The position numbers and the translations under genes are program-made. Positions 40,095 through 47,358 of a stretch of DNA of 47,358 nt are shown piece after piece. The notes beneath the pieces are model-generated. The model was not told the DNA's origin, searched no databases, and worked only from the letters and a program-made list of their open reading frames with translations. This DNA comes from Mageeibacillus sp. UBA4314 (GTDB lineage: Bacteria; Bacillota; Clostridia; Saccharofermentanales; Saccharofermentanaceae). Each line of letters opens with the position of its first letter. Positions within the stretch are counted from its first letter, which is position 1. The stretch is taken from the NCBI GenBank assembly GCA_002394605.1, contig DGUI01000006.1:1-47358 (forward strand), read 5' to 3'.

Positions 40095-40138
40095 TATGCC
40101 AAAACAGGTTCGATATATTGCGGATGTATATTGCGGAT
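40075..40138. promoter_or_regulatory. Four-copy TCCGCAATA operator-like cluster
   Basis: ATCCGCAATA (40075-40084) and TTCCGCAATA (40087-40096) are repeated in inverted orientation as TATTGCGGAT at 40116-40125 and 40129-40138. The pairs are spaced 12 and 13 bp apart, about one helical turn, and centre on a short gap. They cover the -35 and spacer of the ATPase gene promoter. Confidence 0.7.
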
Positions 40139-40145
40139 TGATCTC

Positions 40146-42419
40146 TCAATAATTCTCCTGAGCGTACAGCAGATACTTTGAATAAAGCGTATCCGCGATC
40201 TGATCGATACTCTTGCCCTGTGAGTAATACGCTTTGATCTCGTCCCTTGCCATGATCCAGAGACCCCAGTCGTAAACTTCAATATTGTCTGCCAGGTTTA
40301 CTGCTTCAAGGAACTTATCGGCCTGTTCCTGAGTCAGCGGTACAACAGGATGCTTTCCACGCTGCGAATCATCATGTATAAACTGATCTTTATACATCCT
40401 CGTCTGATCGGCTGTCGCATTGTCAGGATCCTTGAGCACTTCGATCATTTCGAGAAGCACATCCCTATTTACAGGTATGGAACCGGATGCACAGATCTTG
40501 CGCTGAACTTCCAGAGTCATGACGGTCTTGATGAAGTCGATGCATACATCCTTATGATCTGTCGATTCTGACACAGCCATAAGGCAGATCGGACGGATCG
40601 GGTGTACTGATCCGCCGATCGACGGATATCCTACATATTCAGGCTGATCACCGAAATCATTCTGCAACTGCACAAAAGCTGCCGGACTGCCGATGGAATT
40701 AATGTATAGGGAGACTTTTCCTTTCCTGACATCTTCTGCCTCAAAAACATTGCCATCAGGATTATCGTAATCCGGTTCACCGCCTTCTTCTACGGCTTTT
40801 TGGGCAACAGAAAAGACGTTTTCCTTGGTGAGCTTTCCGTCATGATAGATATCAGCCAGATCATTTCCTACTGCACGATAGAATACATCAGGAGAATAGA
40901 ATCCTCCGGCAAAACGGACCTGTCCGCTCTTGAGTGCAGGCATTGCCATGATATCGGTGTTGCCAGAATAATCTGAAGCCCTGCCCCAGAATCCTTCCAA
41001 TGTATATCCTGCATAGACCTGGTAAAGCTTACCGTCTTTTCTGATCATGTTCTTCAATACCGGATCATCCGCAAAATAGGAACTTATATCAGTTACCAGG
41101 TTGTTATCACCAAAGTAGTTGTAATCGAAGAAATTACCGCAGAATATATCCGGAGTATTGCCGTTCATATACTGTGTCATAATATTCAGTTTATTGCGTT
41201 TCATACTCTCAGGAGAGTTAAGATCATACCTTGTTGCAAGTTCGTCGATCTTTATAGCGTACTTATCCTGCGATGTGTTGTAGTAGTAAGCAGCATTCTT
41301 AAGAACAGTTTCGTTTGATATACCCGCGCCCTGTATGACTATAGGGATCCTTTGGTCAAAATTAGAACTGTCATCACGCACAAGAAGGGCGATCTCAGTT
41401 ATATCAAGGTCTTTACCGATATAAAGGTACGGTATAAAGTAGTGTTCCTCATCAAGAGCAAGCACCTCATAGAATTCCTCGTCTTCATATGTCGGAGGAC
41501 AGATCTGCATATCATTTACCTCAGCAAGTATCACAGAATTCTGTTCTTCCATGTTTATCTTAACGATCCTCTCATCAGCATCCATCCCGCATGTGCCTCT
41601 GTGATAATCGGAGTAATCATAATAAATATCATAAGTTGCTGCAACACTCGGACGGAAATACAGTTCTATTGCACCAATCTCAAAATCGATCGTGTAATAC
41701 ATCATGGTAAGGCCTTCGTCAATTTCCGTAAGCCCGCAGCCATAACACTTTCCATTCTGCTCAAAAACACAATTGAGCGAATAATCACGCTGATCGGCAG
41801 GTTCCATTATGATCTCATCTGTCTTATTACCATCCGAGTCGTATCTGACCACCTTATCTCCGAAGCTGACGACAAAACCGTCTTCTGTCTTGCCGACAGA
41901 CGCTTTAAAATCCAATATCGGATTTGATTTGTCATCCGTTTGCTTGATCAGTTTTCCGTCAAGATCATATATGCGGCATATCGTCTTATGTTCAGCATCG
42001 AACCCTACTGCAACAAACCCGCCGTTACCTAATCCGCATACATCCTGAATACCAAATCTGTCACAATCTTCCAGTTCACAAGATGATGTAATATCACCTT
42101 CATAGTTGCAGATAAACAATGTGTTCTTGAAATGCGGTTCATTATCACTGTCAAAGTCATAATACTCCGAAATAAAGCAAGGGGATCCACCGGCAGTAAA
42201 GGCGTGCACAGATTTAGAGCAAACGGGCAGAGTGATCAGCTTTGTAGAATAACGGGGCTTTTCAGGCTCCGTTTCTCCGGCTGCAGAAAACGGAGTTGTT
42301 TCAGACACGGGATCCATATTGCTTTCCGCCGGGCTTTCAGAACTGCCGGAATTGTCACATGATGCCATAGACATCAAAAGGCAGATCATAAGCAATATTG
42401 ACAATAACTTACGCGACAT
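40146..42419 (-). CDS. Propeller/solute-binding lipoprotein, family member 3
   Basis: 757 residues; lipobox MASC (Cys21), acidic Ser-rich linker, a predicted propeller-like half (about 50-355, e.g. CNYEGDITSSCELED, DLDGKLIKQTDDK, YDSDGNKTDEIIM), and a solute-binding half (IVIQGAGISNETVLKNAAYYYN, MNGNTPDIFCGNFFDYNYFG, DVCIDFIKTVMTLEVQRKICAS). The ending DWGLWIMARDEIKAYYSQGKSIDQIADTL is the family signature. Start ATG has AGGGGTG 7 nt before. Its sequence is closest in wording to member 1 (both MNGNTPDIF). It stands alone between the ATPase gene and member 4. A palindrome GAACATGTTC lies 90 bp upstream. Confidence 0.83.
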   Translation of the reverse strand: MSRKLLSILLMICLLMSMASCDNSGSSESPAESNMDPVSETTPFSAAGETEPEKPRYSTKLITLPVCSKSVHAFTAGGSPCFISEYYDFDSDNEPHFKNTLFICNYEGDITSSCELEDCDRFGIQDVCGLGNGGFVAVGFDAEHKTICRIYDLDGKLIKQTDDKSNPILDFKASVGKTEDGFVVSFGDKVVRYDSDGNKTDEIIMEPADQRDYSLNCVFEQNGKCYGCGLTEIDEGLTMMYYTIDFEIGAIELYFRPSVAATYDIYYDYSDYHRGTCGMDADERIVKINMEEQNSVILAEVNDMQICPPTYEDEEFYEVLALDEEHYFIPYLYIGKDLDITEIALLVRDDSSNFDQRIPIVIQGAGISNETVLKNAAYYYNTSQDKYAIKIDELATRYDLNSPESMKRNKLNIMTQYMNGNTPDIFCGNFFDYNYFGDNNLVTDISSYFADDPVLKNMIRKDGKLYQVYAGYTLEGFWGRASDYSGNTDIMAMPALKSGQVRFAGGFYSPDVFYRAVGNDLADIYHDGKLTKENVFSVAQKAVEEGGEPDYDNPDGNVFEAEDVRKGKVSLYINSIGSPAAFVQLQNDFGDQPEYVGYPSIGGSVHPIRPICLMAVSESTDHKDVCIDFIKTVMTLEVQRKICASGSIPVNRDVLLEMIEVLKDPDNATADQTRMYKDQFIHDDSQRGKHPVVPLTQEQADKFLEAVNLADNIEVYDWGLWIMARDEIKAYYSQGKSIDQIADTLYSKYLLYAQENY

Positions 42420-42508
42420 ATACCATCACCCCTTTCGCAGTTTTGTGTCATCTTCTCCCACAATTGTAGTCAAAACATGTCAGTCATACTACGGAGATGG
42501 ACCGTTCA

Positions 42509-42518
42509 GAACATGTTC
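42509..42518. promoter_or_regulatory. GAACATGTTC palindrome, candidate operator B
   Basis: A perfect 10-bp palindrome followed by AAGCTG, located 90 bp before the ATG at 42419, with the same extended sequence type as the element at 36620-36629. A second GTTC/GAAC half site (CCGTTCAGAAC) overlaps it. Confidence 0.45.
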
Positions 42519-42562
42519 AAGCTGAGCAAAGCTCAAACCCCCTTTATTTGCTTGCTATTTAC

Positions 42563-42588
42563 AGTTGTTGTTGAACAAGGAAAATGAT
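42563..42588. repeat. 26-bp repeat after a propeller lipoprotein gene, copy 1
   Basis: An exact 26-bp match (beginning AGTTGTTGTTGAACAAGG) occurs at 46196-46221. Both copies lie directly 3' of the stop of a propeller/solute-binding gene or remnant on the minus strand. Confidence 0.85.
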
Positions 42589-42594
42589 ATACAT

Positions 42595-44799
42595 CTATAG
42601 CATTTGGTTCTCTTGAGCATAAATGTACAACCTGGATCTTAGCGATTGTGCTATTTCATTAAGTGGTTTTTGTTGATCATAGTAAGAATTCAGTTCTTCA
42701 ACAATAATGTTGTACAAACCAAAATCTAATTTATCTACAGAATTAACAGCTTCGATCGAGCGATTAAACTCTTCCAAGATTTCTGGAGATATCTTTTTAT
42801 ATGCTGATTCTTTTTTCTCCCAATCAACGGTCAGCAATTCAGAAGCAACCCTTTTTATGCCGGTCTCATTATCCGGTATAGAAGCAGGATCAGTCATATA
42901 CCTTATATAAGACTCTTTTGCTTTATCGGTAATTGGGATCTTTTTTTCTGAAACAACGATCTTCTGAACCTCATCTGAATAAAGATACTCAAGGAATCTA
43001 AAGCATTCATCAGGATGACGGCTTCCTGCTGATATTGCTATATGCCCTTTCGAACTGACCATGTAACACGAACCTCCGAAAGTCGGATATCCAATATACT
43101 TTATCGTATCTCCTTTTTCCTTTGTTGCATTTGTAAAAAAAGCAATCGAGTCAATCCAGCTGTTCTGAACCTCGCTGTTATTATTACGTATACTAACTCC
43201 GTTATTCCAATCATTCGGAGAAACACCAATATTGATGGATATCGACAGTGCTCTTTCTATATCTTCTTCACTTGGGATCCCCTTTTCCGCTAACCAATAA
43301 AACGGCCTTCCGATAAGATTATACAACACATCAGAAGACCTGTACTGCCCTTTATAACTATCAACAAAAGCCTTATCTTCGTACAAAGATACATCAATAC
43401 TCTTATCTCTGATCAATTCACCCCCGGATGTCAGTCCTGCCAGCGAATAACCATTTAAAAGATAGTAACACTTATTATTTGATGTCATCAATTCGTATAA
43501 ACTATCATCTAACACTTCCTTATTGATTCGATCACTATGGTCAATGTATGTCATCAGATCAATAACAACGCCAATCTTACCAAGGTAATCATAATCAAGT
43601 GTATAACCGTACATAATATCCGGCGCTTCATCCTCTTGGAACGATTTTATGAGTTTCAGATTACGCTTCTCTCCCTGATCGGAATCATCCCAATCCATAT
43701 CTTCGCCCCAACTCTCGATAGTGACAAAGAAATCGTTCTGAGACATATTATACAAATAGGCTGCCATTGCCAAAGATTTATCCTCTGTGGCATAATCCCC
43801 TTTGATCCGGATCATCTCCCTTGAGTTCAGATCAAGCGATCTGTCCGCCTCTATTATAGTGATCTCATAATCCGTATTCGTATACATACCTACTTGGACA
43901 AAGTGAAGACTATCCAGAATGAAGAACTCTGTCATTTCTGCTTCAGCCGGTTTGAGAAGCATATTCTTAACATATGCAGCAGGGGATTTTGTACCGTTAT
44001 TAATGTTAACCTGATAGATCTCTCCATGATAACGGTCATAAGCAAAATCACCATATCCGTAAAGAGAAAAAGGATCAATCCCCAGATCATCCGCAGATTT
44101 TTTTTGACCAAGTATCCCCATATCCCAATCTATCTCATAAAAATCAACAATGCTCCCTAATTCGTTTGACATTACAAGGTATTCATAACCATTCTGACTG
44201 AAATAAGTATTTGTTCGGACAGGGCAACCTTCAATATCGTACTGAAAGTCTTCCTTGACTGCTCCATCATTACCTATCAGATAAATATGATCTGAATTAA
44301 CCAAAACAAACCCGCTTTCCCGGGTATTAACAGATGTATACACATCATTTATATCGTAACTGATATCAGCTTGAATTGATGTGGCATTGTTGATATCAAC
44401 TATATAACATGAATCATCAGCAGCAAAAACAATATGATCATCATCGAGATAACAGGAAGAGTGATAGATCATGTCATCAAAATGCAGATCATTAATAACA
44501 ATCTCACTATCTTTATCCTGAATATCTATTATCGCAAAGCCATATCTGGAAGAAAGATCATTCTCTGCCTCAACAACGACACAATACCTGTCGCCGGTCT
44601 TGATAACGTTACAAATTGTCGCATTTTCTCCGTCTTCTCCATAATGGATTAACAGATTACTACCTTTGTAGCACAGAGTTTCTGCATCAGCATTTCCGAC
44701 AGCAAAAGAATCATCATGCTGTGATTCTTTTGAGCAACCAAAACACATGATCAGAAGTACAAACAAGGCTGAAAGCAAAACAAACTGTTTTCTATTCAT
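42595..44799 (-). CDS. Propeller/solute-binding lipoprotein, family member 4
   Basis: 734 residues; lipobox CFGC (Cys22), then a predicted propeller-like half (about 30-330: IIDIQDKDSEIVIND, YIVDINNATSIQAD, YLIGNDGAVKEDF) and a solute-binding half (MIRIKGDYATEDKSLAMAAYLYN, APDIMYGYTLDYDYLGK, ECFRFLEYLYSDEVQKIV). The end LDFGLYNIIVEELNSYYDQQKPLNEIAQSLRSR is the family signature. The ATG overlaps the sensor lipoprotein gene by 8 bp, making the order membrane XRE - sensor lipoprotein - propeller lipoprotein a tightly coupled operon. More AT-rich and more diverged than members 1 and 3. Confidence 0.83.
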   Translation of the reverse strand: MNRKQFVLLSALFVLLIMCFGCSKESQHDDSFAVGNADAETLCYKGSNLLIHYGEDGENATICNVIKTGDRYCVVVEAENDLSSRYGFAIIDIQDKDSEIVINDLHFDDMIYHSSCYLDDDHIVFAADDSCYIVDINNATSIQADISYDINDVYTSVNTRESGFVLVNSDHIYLIGNDGAVKEDFQYDIEGCPVRTNTYFSQNGYEYLVMSNELGSIVDFYEIDWDMGILGQKKSADDLGIDPFSLYGYGDFAYDRYHGEIYQVNINNGTKSPAAYVKNMLLKPAEAEMTEFFILDSLHFVQVGMYTNTDYEITIIEADRSLDLNSREMIRIKGDYATEDKSLAMAAYLYNMSQNDFFVTIESWGEDMDWDDSDQGEKRNLKLIKSFQEDEAPDIMYGYTLDYDYLGKIGVVIDLMTYIDHSDRINKEVLDDSLYELMTSNNKCYYLLNGYSLAGLTSGGELIRDKSIDVSLYEDKAFVDSYKGQYRSSDVLYNLIGRPFYWLAEKGIPSEEDIERALSISINIGVSPNDWNNGVSIRNNNSEVQNSWIDSIAFFTNATKEKGDTIKYIGYPTFGGSCYMVSSKGHIAISAGSRHPDECFRFLEYLYSDEVQKIVVSEKKIPITDKAKESYIRYMTDPASIPDNETGIKRVASELLTVDWEKKESAYKKISPEILEEFNRSIEAVNSVDKLDFGLYNIIVEELNSYYDQQKPLNEIAQSLRSRLYIYAQENQML

Positions 44800-45586
44800 G
44801 TTGATTAATGTCCATTTTTGTTATTTTCCCGTTTTCCGAATAGAGGGTCACATGGTAGTATTCATTCTGAGAAGACGAATGGTTGCTTAAATAAGCAGGA
44901 AGATCATAAAGAGCGATACTCTCACCTGATGTATTATTATCTGCAGATGCCGGATAAAACGTTATTTCCTTCAGCTCATCACATGCGACCCATTTCAGAT
45001 TCGAACGTGATACAACTAAATCATACGCGTCATACATTTGCATCTTTATCTTTGAATAGTATCTGCAAAGCAATAACTTATCTTTATCGTCCCCTTCAAT
45101 TATTAATCTGCCGTCATCATACAGACTCCACTGGGGATGAATGAAACAGTATGAATCACTGATATAATATAAACCTTTGTCTCGACCTTCGATGCAGTTA
45201 TCGTCTCTGGTCCCCTCGCAAGAACAATATGGATCTTCCCAGTCATCTATAGTCTCAATGTAATCAACATTTACAATAGTGTCTCTGTCAACAACTATCC
45301 TGTCACCTTTTTTCAGGGCTTGAAATTCAGACATAGACAGTGAATAGTTCTTATCATCGGGTTCATAGATATTTACCGCAATATAGTTCTTGCCGTCTTT
45401 GCTGGCATAGTAATCAGACGGACTGTAGATTCTCCCTTCGTATTCATAACGGATCTTACCATTGCGAAATTCAGCAAACTCAGGCGTAATCTGTTCTGAA
45501 AGAGGTCCAAACGAACCTTTACTACAGGCCGTCAATAATACAAGCGCCAATAACAGAACAAAAAAAATCTGAAATCTTTGTAGCAT
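44792..45586 (-). CDS. Sensor-domain lipoprotein, homologous to the outside domain of the XRE-sensor protein
   Basis: 264 residues; lipobox LTAC (Cys21). The mature part matches residues about 140-390 of the protein at 26946-28118 in order: EGRIYSPSDYYASKDGKNYIAV / GRIYCDASYYKTVDGKSYIAV; LKKGDRIVVDRDTIV / LKEGDQITLDRDTTI; DDWEDP / DEWEDP; ALYDLPAYL / IYDAPAIL; and a C-terminal YYHVTLYSENGKIT. The domain family is not otherwise recognised. Start ATG lies 6 nt after the XRE stop, with the RBS AAGGTGA overlapping that stop; the end overlaps the next gene by 8 bp. So it is translated together with the regulator and the propeller lipoprotein. It is likely the extracellular arm of the split regulator. 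Confidence 0.82.
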   Translation of the reverse strand: MLQRFQIFFVLLLALVLLTACSKGSFGPLSEQITPEFAEFRNGKIRYEYEGRIYSPSDYYASKDGKNYIAVNIYEPDDKNYSLSMSEFQALKKGDRIVVDRDTIVNVDYIETIDDWEDPYCSCEGTRDDNCIEGRDKGLYYISDSYCFIHPQWSLYDDGRLIIEGDDKDKLLLCRYYSKIKMQMYDAYDLVVSRSNLKWVACDELKEITFYPASADNNTSGESIALYDLPAYLSNHSSSQNEYYHVTLYSENGKITKMDINQHE

Positions 45587-45592
45587 CTCTAT

Positions 45593-46045
45593 TCACCTTG
45601 TTTCAGAGACATAGTAAATAATAGTATCTTTGCCGAATCCATCCCCGGGAGAATGCATATTCGTAACAATCAGTATCGCAAACATCATCGATACTGCAAA
45701 AACGATGATCAGGATGATCAAAGTAATGCGTTTGATCGTATCTCTTCGTCTTGCTAATTCTTCAGCAAAATTGTCATTTATCCTGACAAGCTGTTCAACG
45801 ATCTCTTCATTTCCTATGTCACTGTCATTTTTACCTATGTCTTCATAAGACATCTCATCATCGATCAAATACCTTACATTTACTTGAAAGGTATTTGCTA
45901 TACGGGTCAACTGATCTGAGTCAGGTACTGCTTCATTTCTTTCCCATCTGGATAAGGTCGGTCTTGATACATTCAGCATCTGTGCTAACCTGTCCTGAGA
46001 CAGATGACGTTCCTTCCTCAGCTCCTTTATTTTTGATCCGAGCAT
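45593..46045 (-). CDS. Membrane-anchored XRE regulator, copy 2
   Basis: 150 residues, near-identical to the copy at 37490-37942 (about five substitutions, including the last residues SETR instead of SGTN). XRE domain at about 1-62, one membrane helix at about 108-132, a short outside tail. It starts the operon with the sensor lipoprotein and a propeller/solute-binding lipoprotein. Together with the next gene it reconstitutes the three-part layout of the 26946-28118 protein. The predicted role is a DNA-binding half of a split transmembrane one-component regulator. Confidence 0.85.
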   Translation of the reverse strand: MLGSKIKELRKERHLSQDRLAQMLNVSRPTLSRWERNEAVPDSDQLTRIANTFQVNVRYLIDDEMSYEDIGKNDSDIGNEEIVEQLVRINDNFAEELARRRDTIKRITLIILIIVFAVSMMFAILIVTNMHSPGDGFGKDTIIYYVSETR

Positions 46046-46185
46046 TGAACAATACCTCCTTCGTTTTTTATATTATCACCCACCCTCCCGTTTTTTTTTG
46101 TAAAAATATTGAACAAAACGGCCTATTTTTGAATCAATTTTGAGAATTTCTCATTTTTTCAGTTTTCCGTGGTCAAGAATGGGGG
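45598..46185. repeat. Segmental duplication, right copy
   Basis: Matches 37495-38080 almost base for base over the XRE gene and promoter. Beyond 46143 the copies diverge, except for the shared GGTCAAGAATGGGGG at the end. Confidence 0.9.
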
Positions 46186-46195
46186 CTCTTTTTAA

Positions 46196-46221
46196 AGTTG
46201 TTGTTGAACAAGGAAAATGAT
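46196..46221. repeat. 26-bp repeat after a propeller lipoprotein remnant, copy 2
   Basis: Identical over 26 bp to 42563-42588, immediately 3' of the stop codon of the remnant at 46224 on the minus strand. Confidence 0.85.
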
Positions 46222-46223
46222 GT

Positions 46224-46466
46224 CTATCCGTAGTTCTCATTAACATAAACTTCCAACCTGGAACAAATAGCCTGTGCTATCTCTTCAACAGTTTTATCCT
46301 GATACTCATAACCTGCTATCTCTTCATAGATAATATTGAACACACCCCAATCCAGTGTTCTGATGCTGTCCACGTTATTTACCTTTATATTCTTTTTCAG
46401 GTTATTTTTACCTGTATTACACATTGTATATATATCCTTGACGGATAAGACATTCCGAGTTCCCAC
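46224..46466 (-). pseudogene. C-terminal remnant of a propeller/solute-binding lipoprotein
   Basis: This open frame of 80 codons carries only the family's C-terminal signature (NNVDSIRTLDWGVFNIIYEEI, DKTVEEIAQAICSRLEVYVNENYG), which matches the last 60 residues of the other copies. The preceding 20 residues are not similar, and no signal peptide, propeller or binding half is present. It is the 3' end of a deleted or truncated gene. The 90 bp between it and the next stop (46558) hold no gene. Confidence 0.8.
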
Positions 46467-46557
46467 TTGGACACAGTAGTTCTCGATACAAATAGCTTAG
46501 TGGTCAGTTTCTTCTATGTTAGTCTGTTTGGGATTCGAAGTTGCTTCAGACAACACA

Positions 46558-47358
46558 TTACACCAGCCGCTCCTTTATCAAAGTATTGCATCTGTTGGTA
46601 ATAACTGGGATAGCATCTTCTATGCTTTTCTCTCCGGCAAAGACCGGACGAAGTTCTTCTAGGATTATCTGATACAGTTGTGAATCAACAACAGCACTGA
46701 CTTTTGCTTTCTGAAGCATCTGCTTATAGCGCAGTATGTCAGATTCACCCAGTTCATAGTTCTTGCCCTGATCCTTAAGTTCGGTATTAATATCTGCAAC
46801 AACCATCTTTGCATAGGCATCATATGCATTAAGATTGATCGGAGTCTCTATGCCGGTATATGCAGATTGAACAGGCTCCGACAACATTGTCTTAACAAAA
46901 CGCCAACAAGCATCAGGATTAGTGCCATTTATCGGGATAGCTACCGTATTGAAATTTGAGAACATCGGTCCTCTGCCATCAAACGAGGGACCTCCATATA
47001 TATCCCAATCAGGATTGACACACGCACCTGTAAGCAGGTCATCATACATATTTGCAAGTACTGTCCACTGTGAGAATGCTGATATAGTCTTACTGGGAGA
47101 GCCACTCTCAGATACATTATTACACATATAATCTACAAGCTCCCTGAACTCAGGGTTATCAACATTTATACTGCTGTCATTAGGAATAAAATAATCATGC
47201 ATCGATGAGAACAGGAATCTGAAATAATCCTCTCTCGTATTTCCGATACTGATTGGGTCAATACCCTTACATGCTTCTTCTATATATTCCCTGTACTCCT
47301 CGAAGGTAAACCCTTCTCTATCTCCCGTAAAGCTCTCTTTGTTGGTCATATAGCCATA
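46558..47358 (-). CDS. Propeller/solute-binding lipoprotein, family member 5, 5' end beyond window
   Basis: At least 267 residues of the C-terminal solute-binding half. The frame continues past the window edge (codons for Tyr-Gly-Tyr precede the first Met), so the apparent start at 47349 is not a real one. Family-like parts are CWRFVKTMLSEPVQSAY and the end VDSQLYQIILEELRPVFAGEKSIEDAIPVI, where the usual DWG of the signature is replaced. The most divergent member in the window. Its remaining domains and promoter lie to the right. Confidence 0.8.
   Translation of the reverse strand, partial: YGYMTNKESFTGDREGFTFEEYREYIEEACKGIDPISIGNTREDYFRFLFSSMHDYFIPNDSSINVDNPEFRELVDYMCNNVSESGSPSKTISAFSQWTVLANMYDDLLTGACVNPDWDIYGGPSFDGRGPMFSNFNTVAIPINGTNPDACWRFVKTMLSEPVQSAYTGIETPINLNAYDAYAKMVVADINTELKDQGKNYELGESDILRYKQMLQKAKVSAVVDSQLYQIILEELRPVFAGEKSIEDAIPVITNRCNTLIKERLV

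Noticed and set aside
24479..47358. Prophage or integrative element
   Set aside because: No integrase, transposase, structural or conjugation genes and no attachment-site repeats were seen, despite the AT-rich, duplicated character.

Overview
The window looks like a chromosome segment of an anaerobic Gram-positive Firmicute, most likely a gut- or rumen-type clostridium (Clostridia). The pointers are meso-diaminopimelate dehydrogenase, lipoteichoic-acid-synthase-type proteins, a BioY biotin transporter, a K+-dependent-type membrane pyrophosphatase, LarB/LarC, lipobox lipoproteins instead of periplasmic proteins, strong AGGAGG ribosome binding sites and CCA-encoding tRNAs. Species assignment is not possible from the sequence alone. 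No rRNA, CRISPR array, transposase or phage gene was found.

Left part, 1-24.2 kb, is mostly housekeeping. In order: tRNA-Ala (cut by the edge); a minus-strand operon of two LTA-synthase-like phosphotransferases and a cytidylate-kinase-like protein; bioY with a BirA-type operator, divergent from ddh; tRNA-Val; a phosphoglycolate-phosphatase-like HAD protein translationally coupled to a GH2 protein that has lost the catalytic residues; hppA; a 600-bp gene-free stretch full of repeats; a block of a Q/P-rich tail-anchored protein, a separate DUF3320 protein, a DUF4011-type superfamily I helicase with a C-terminal nuclease-like domain and a YgjP-like metallopeptidase; an FkbM methyltransferase; and a tight operon of two small paralogous membrane proteins with larB and larC. 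A four-copy 65-bp hairpin repeat closes this part.

Right part, 24.5-47.4 kb, is entirely on the minus strand, looks more AT-rich toward its right half, and reads as one expanded accessory locus. It contains at least six copies or fragments of an unusual lipoprotein family (a predicted beta-propeller-like N-terminal half fused to a sugar-type ABC solute-binding half). Interleaved with these are three membrane-anchored XRE regulators. One has an extracytoplasmic sensor domain fused to it. Another is split, with the homologous sensor domain encoded as a separate lipoprotein by the next gene. The third is a near-identical duplicate of the split one and precedes two small secreted proteins and another lipoprotein. 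The same strand carries MalF/MalG-type permeases, an HlyD-like adaptor and a MacB-core-like membrane protein without any ATPase.

The recurring order [membrane XRE]-[exported sensor]-[propeller/solute-binding lipoprotein], seen once fused and once split, is the best candidate for an undescribed system: a transmembrane one-component regulator that reads an extracellular signal presented by, or acting on, the lipoproteins and transporter. The gene structure is read directly from the sequence; the signalling role is inference.
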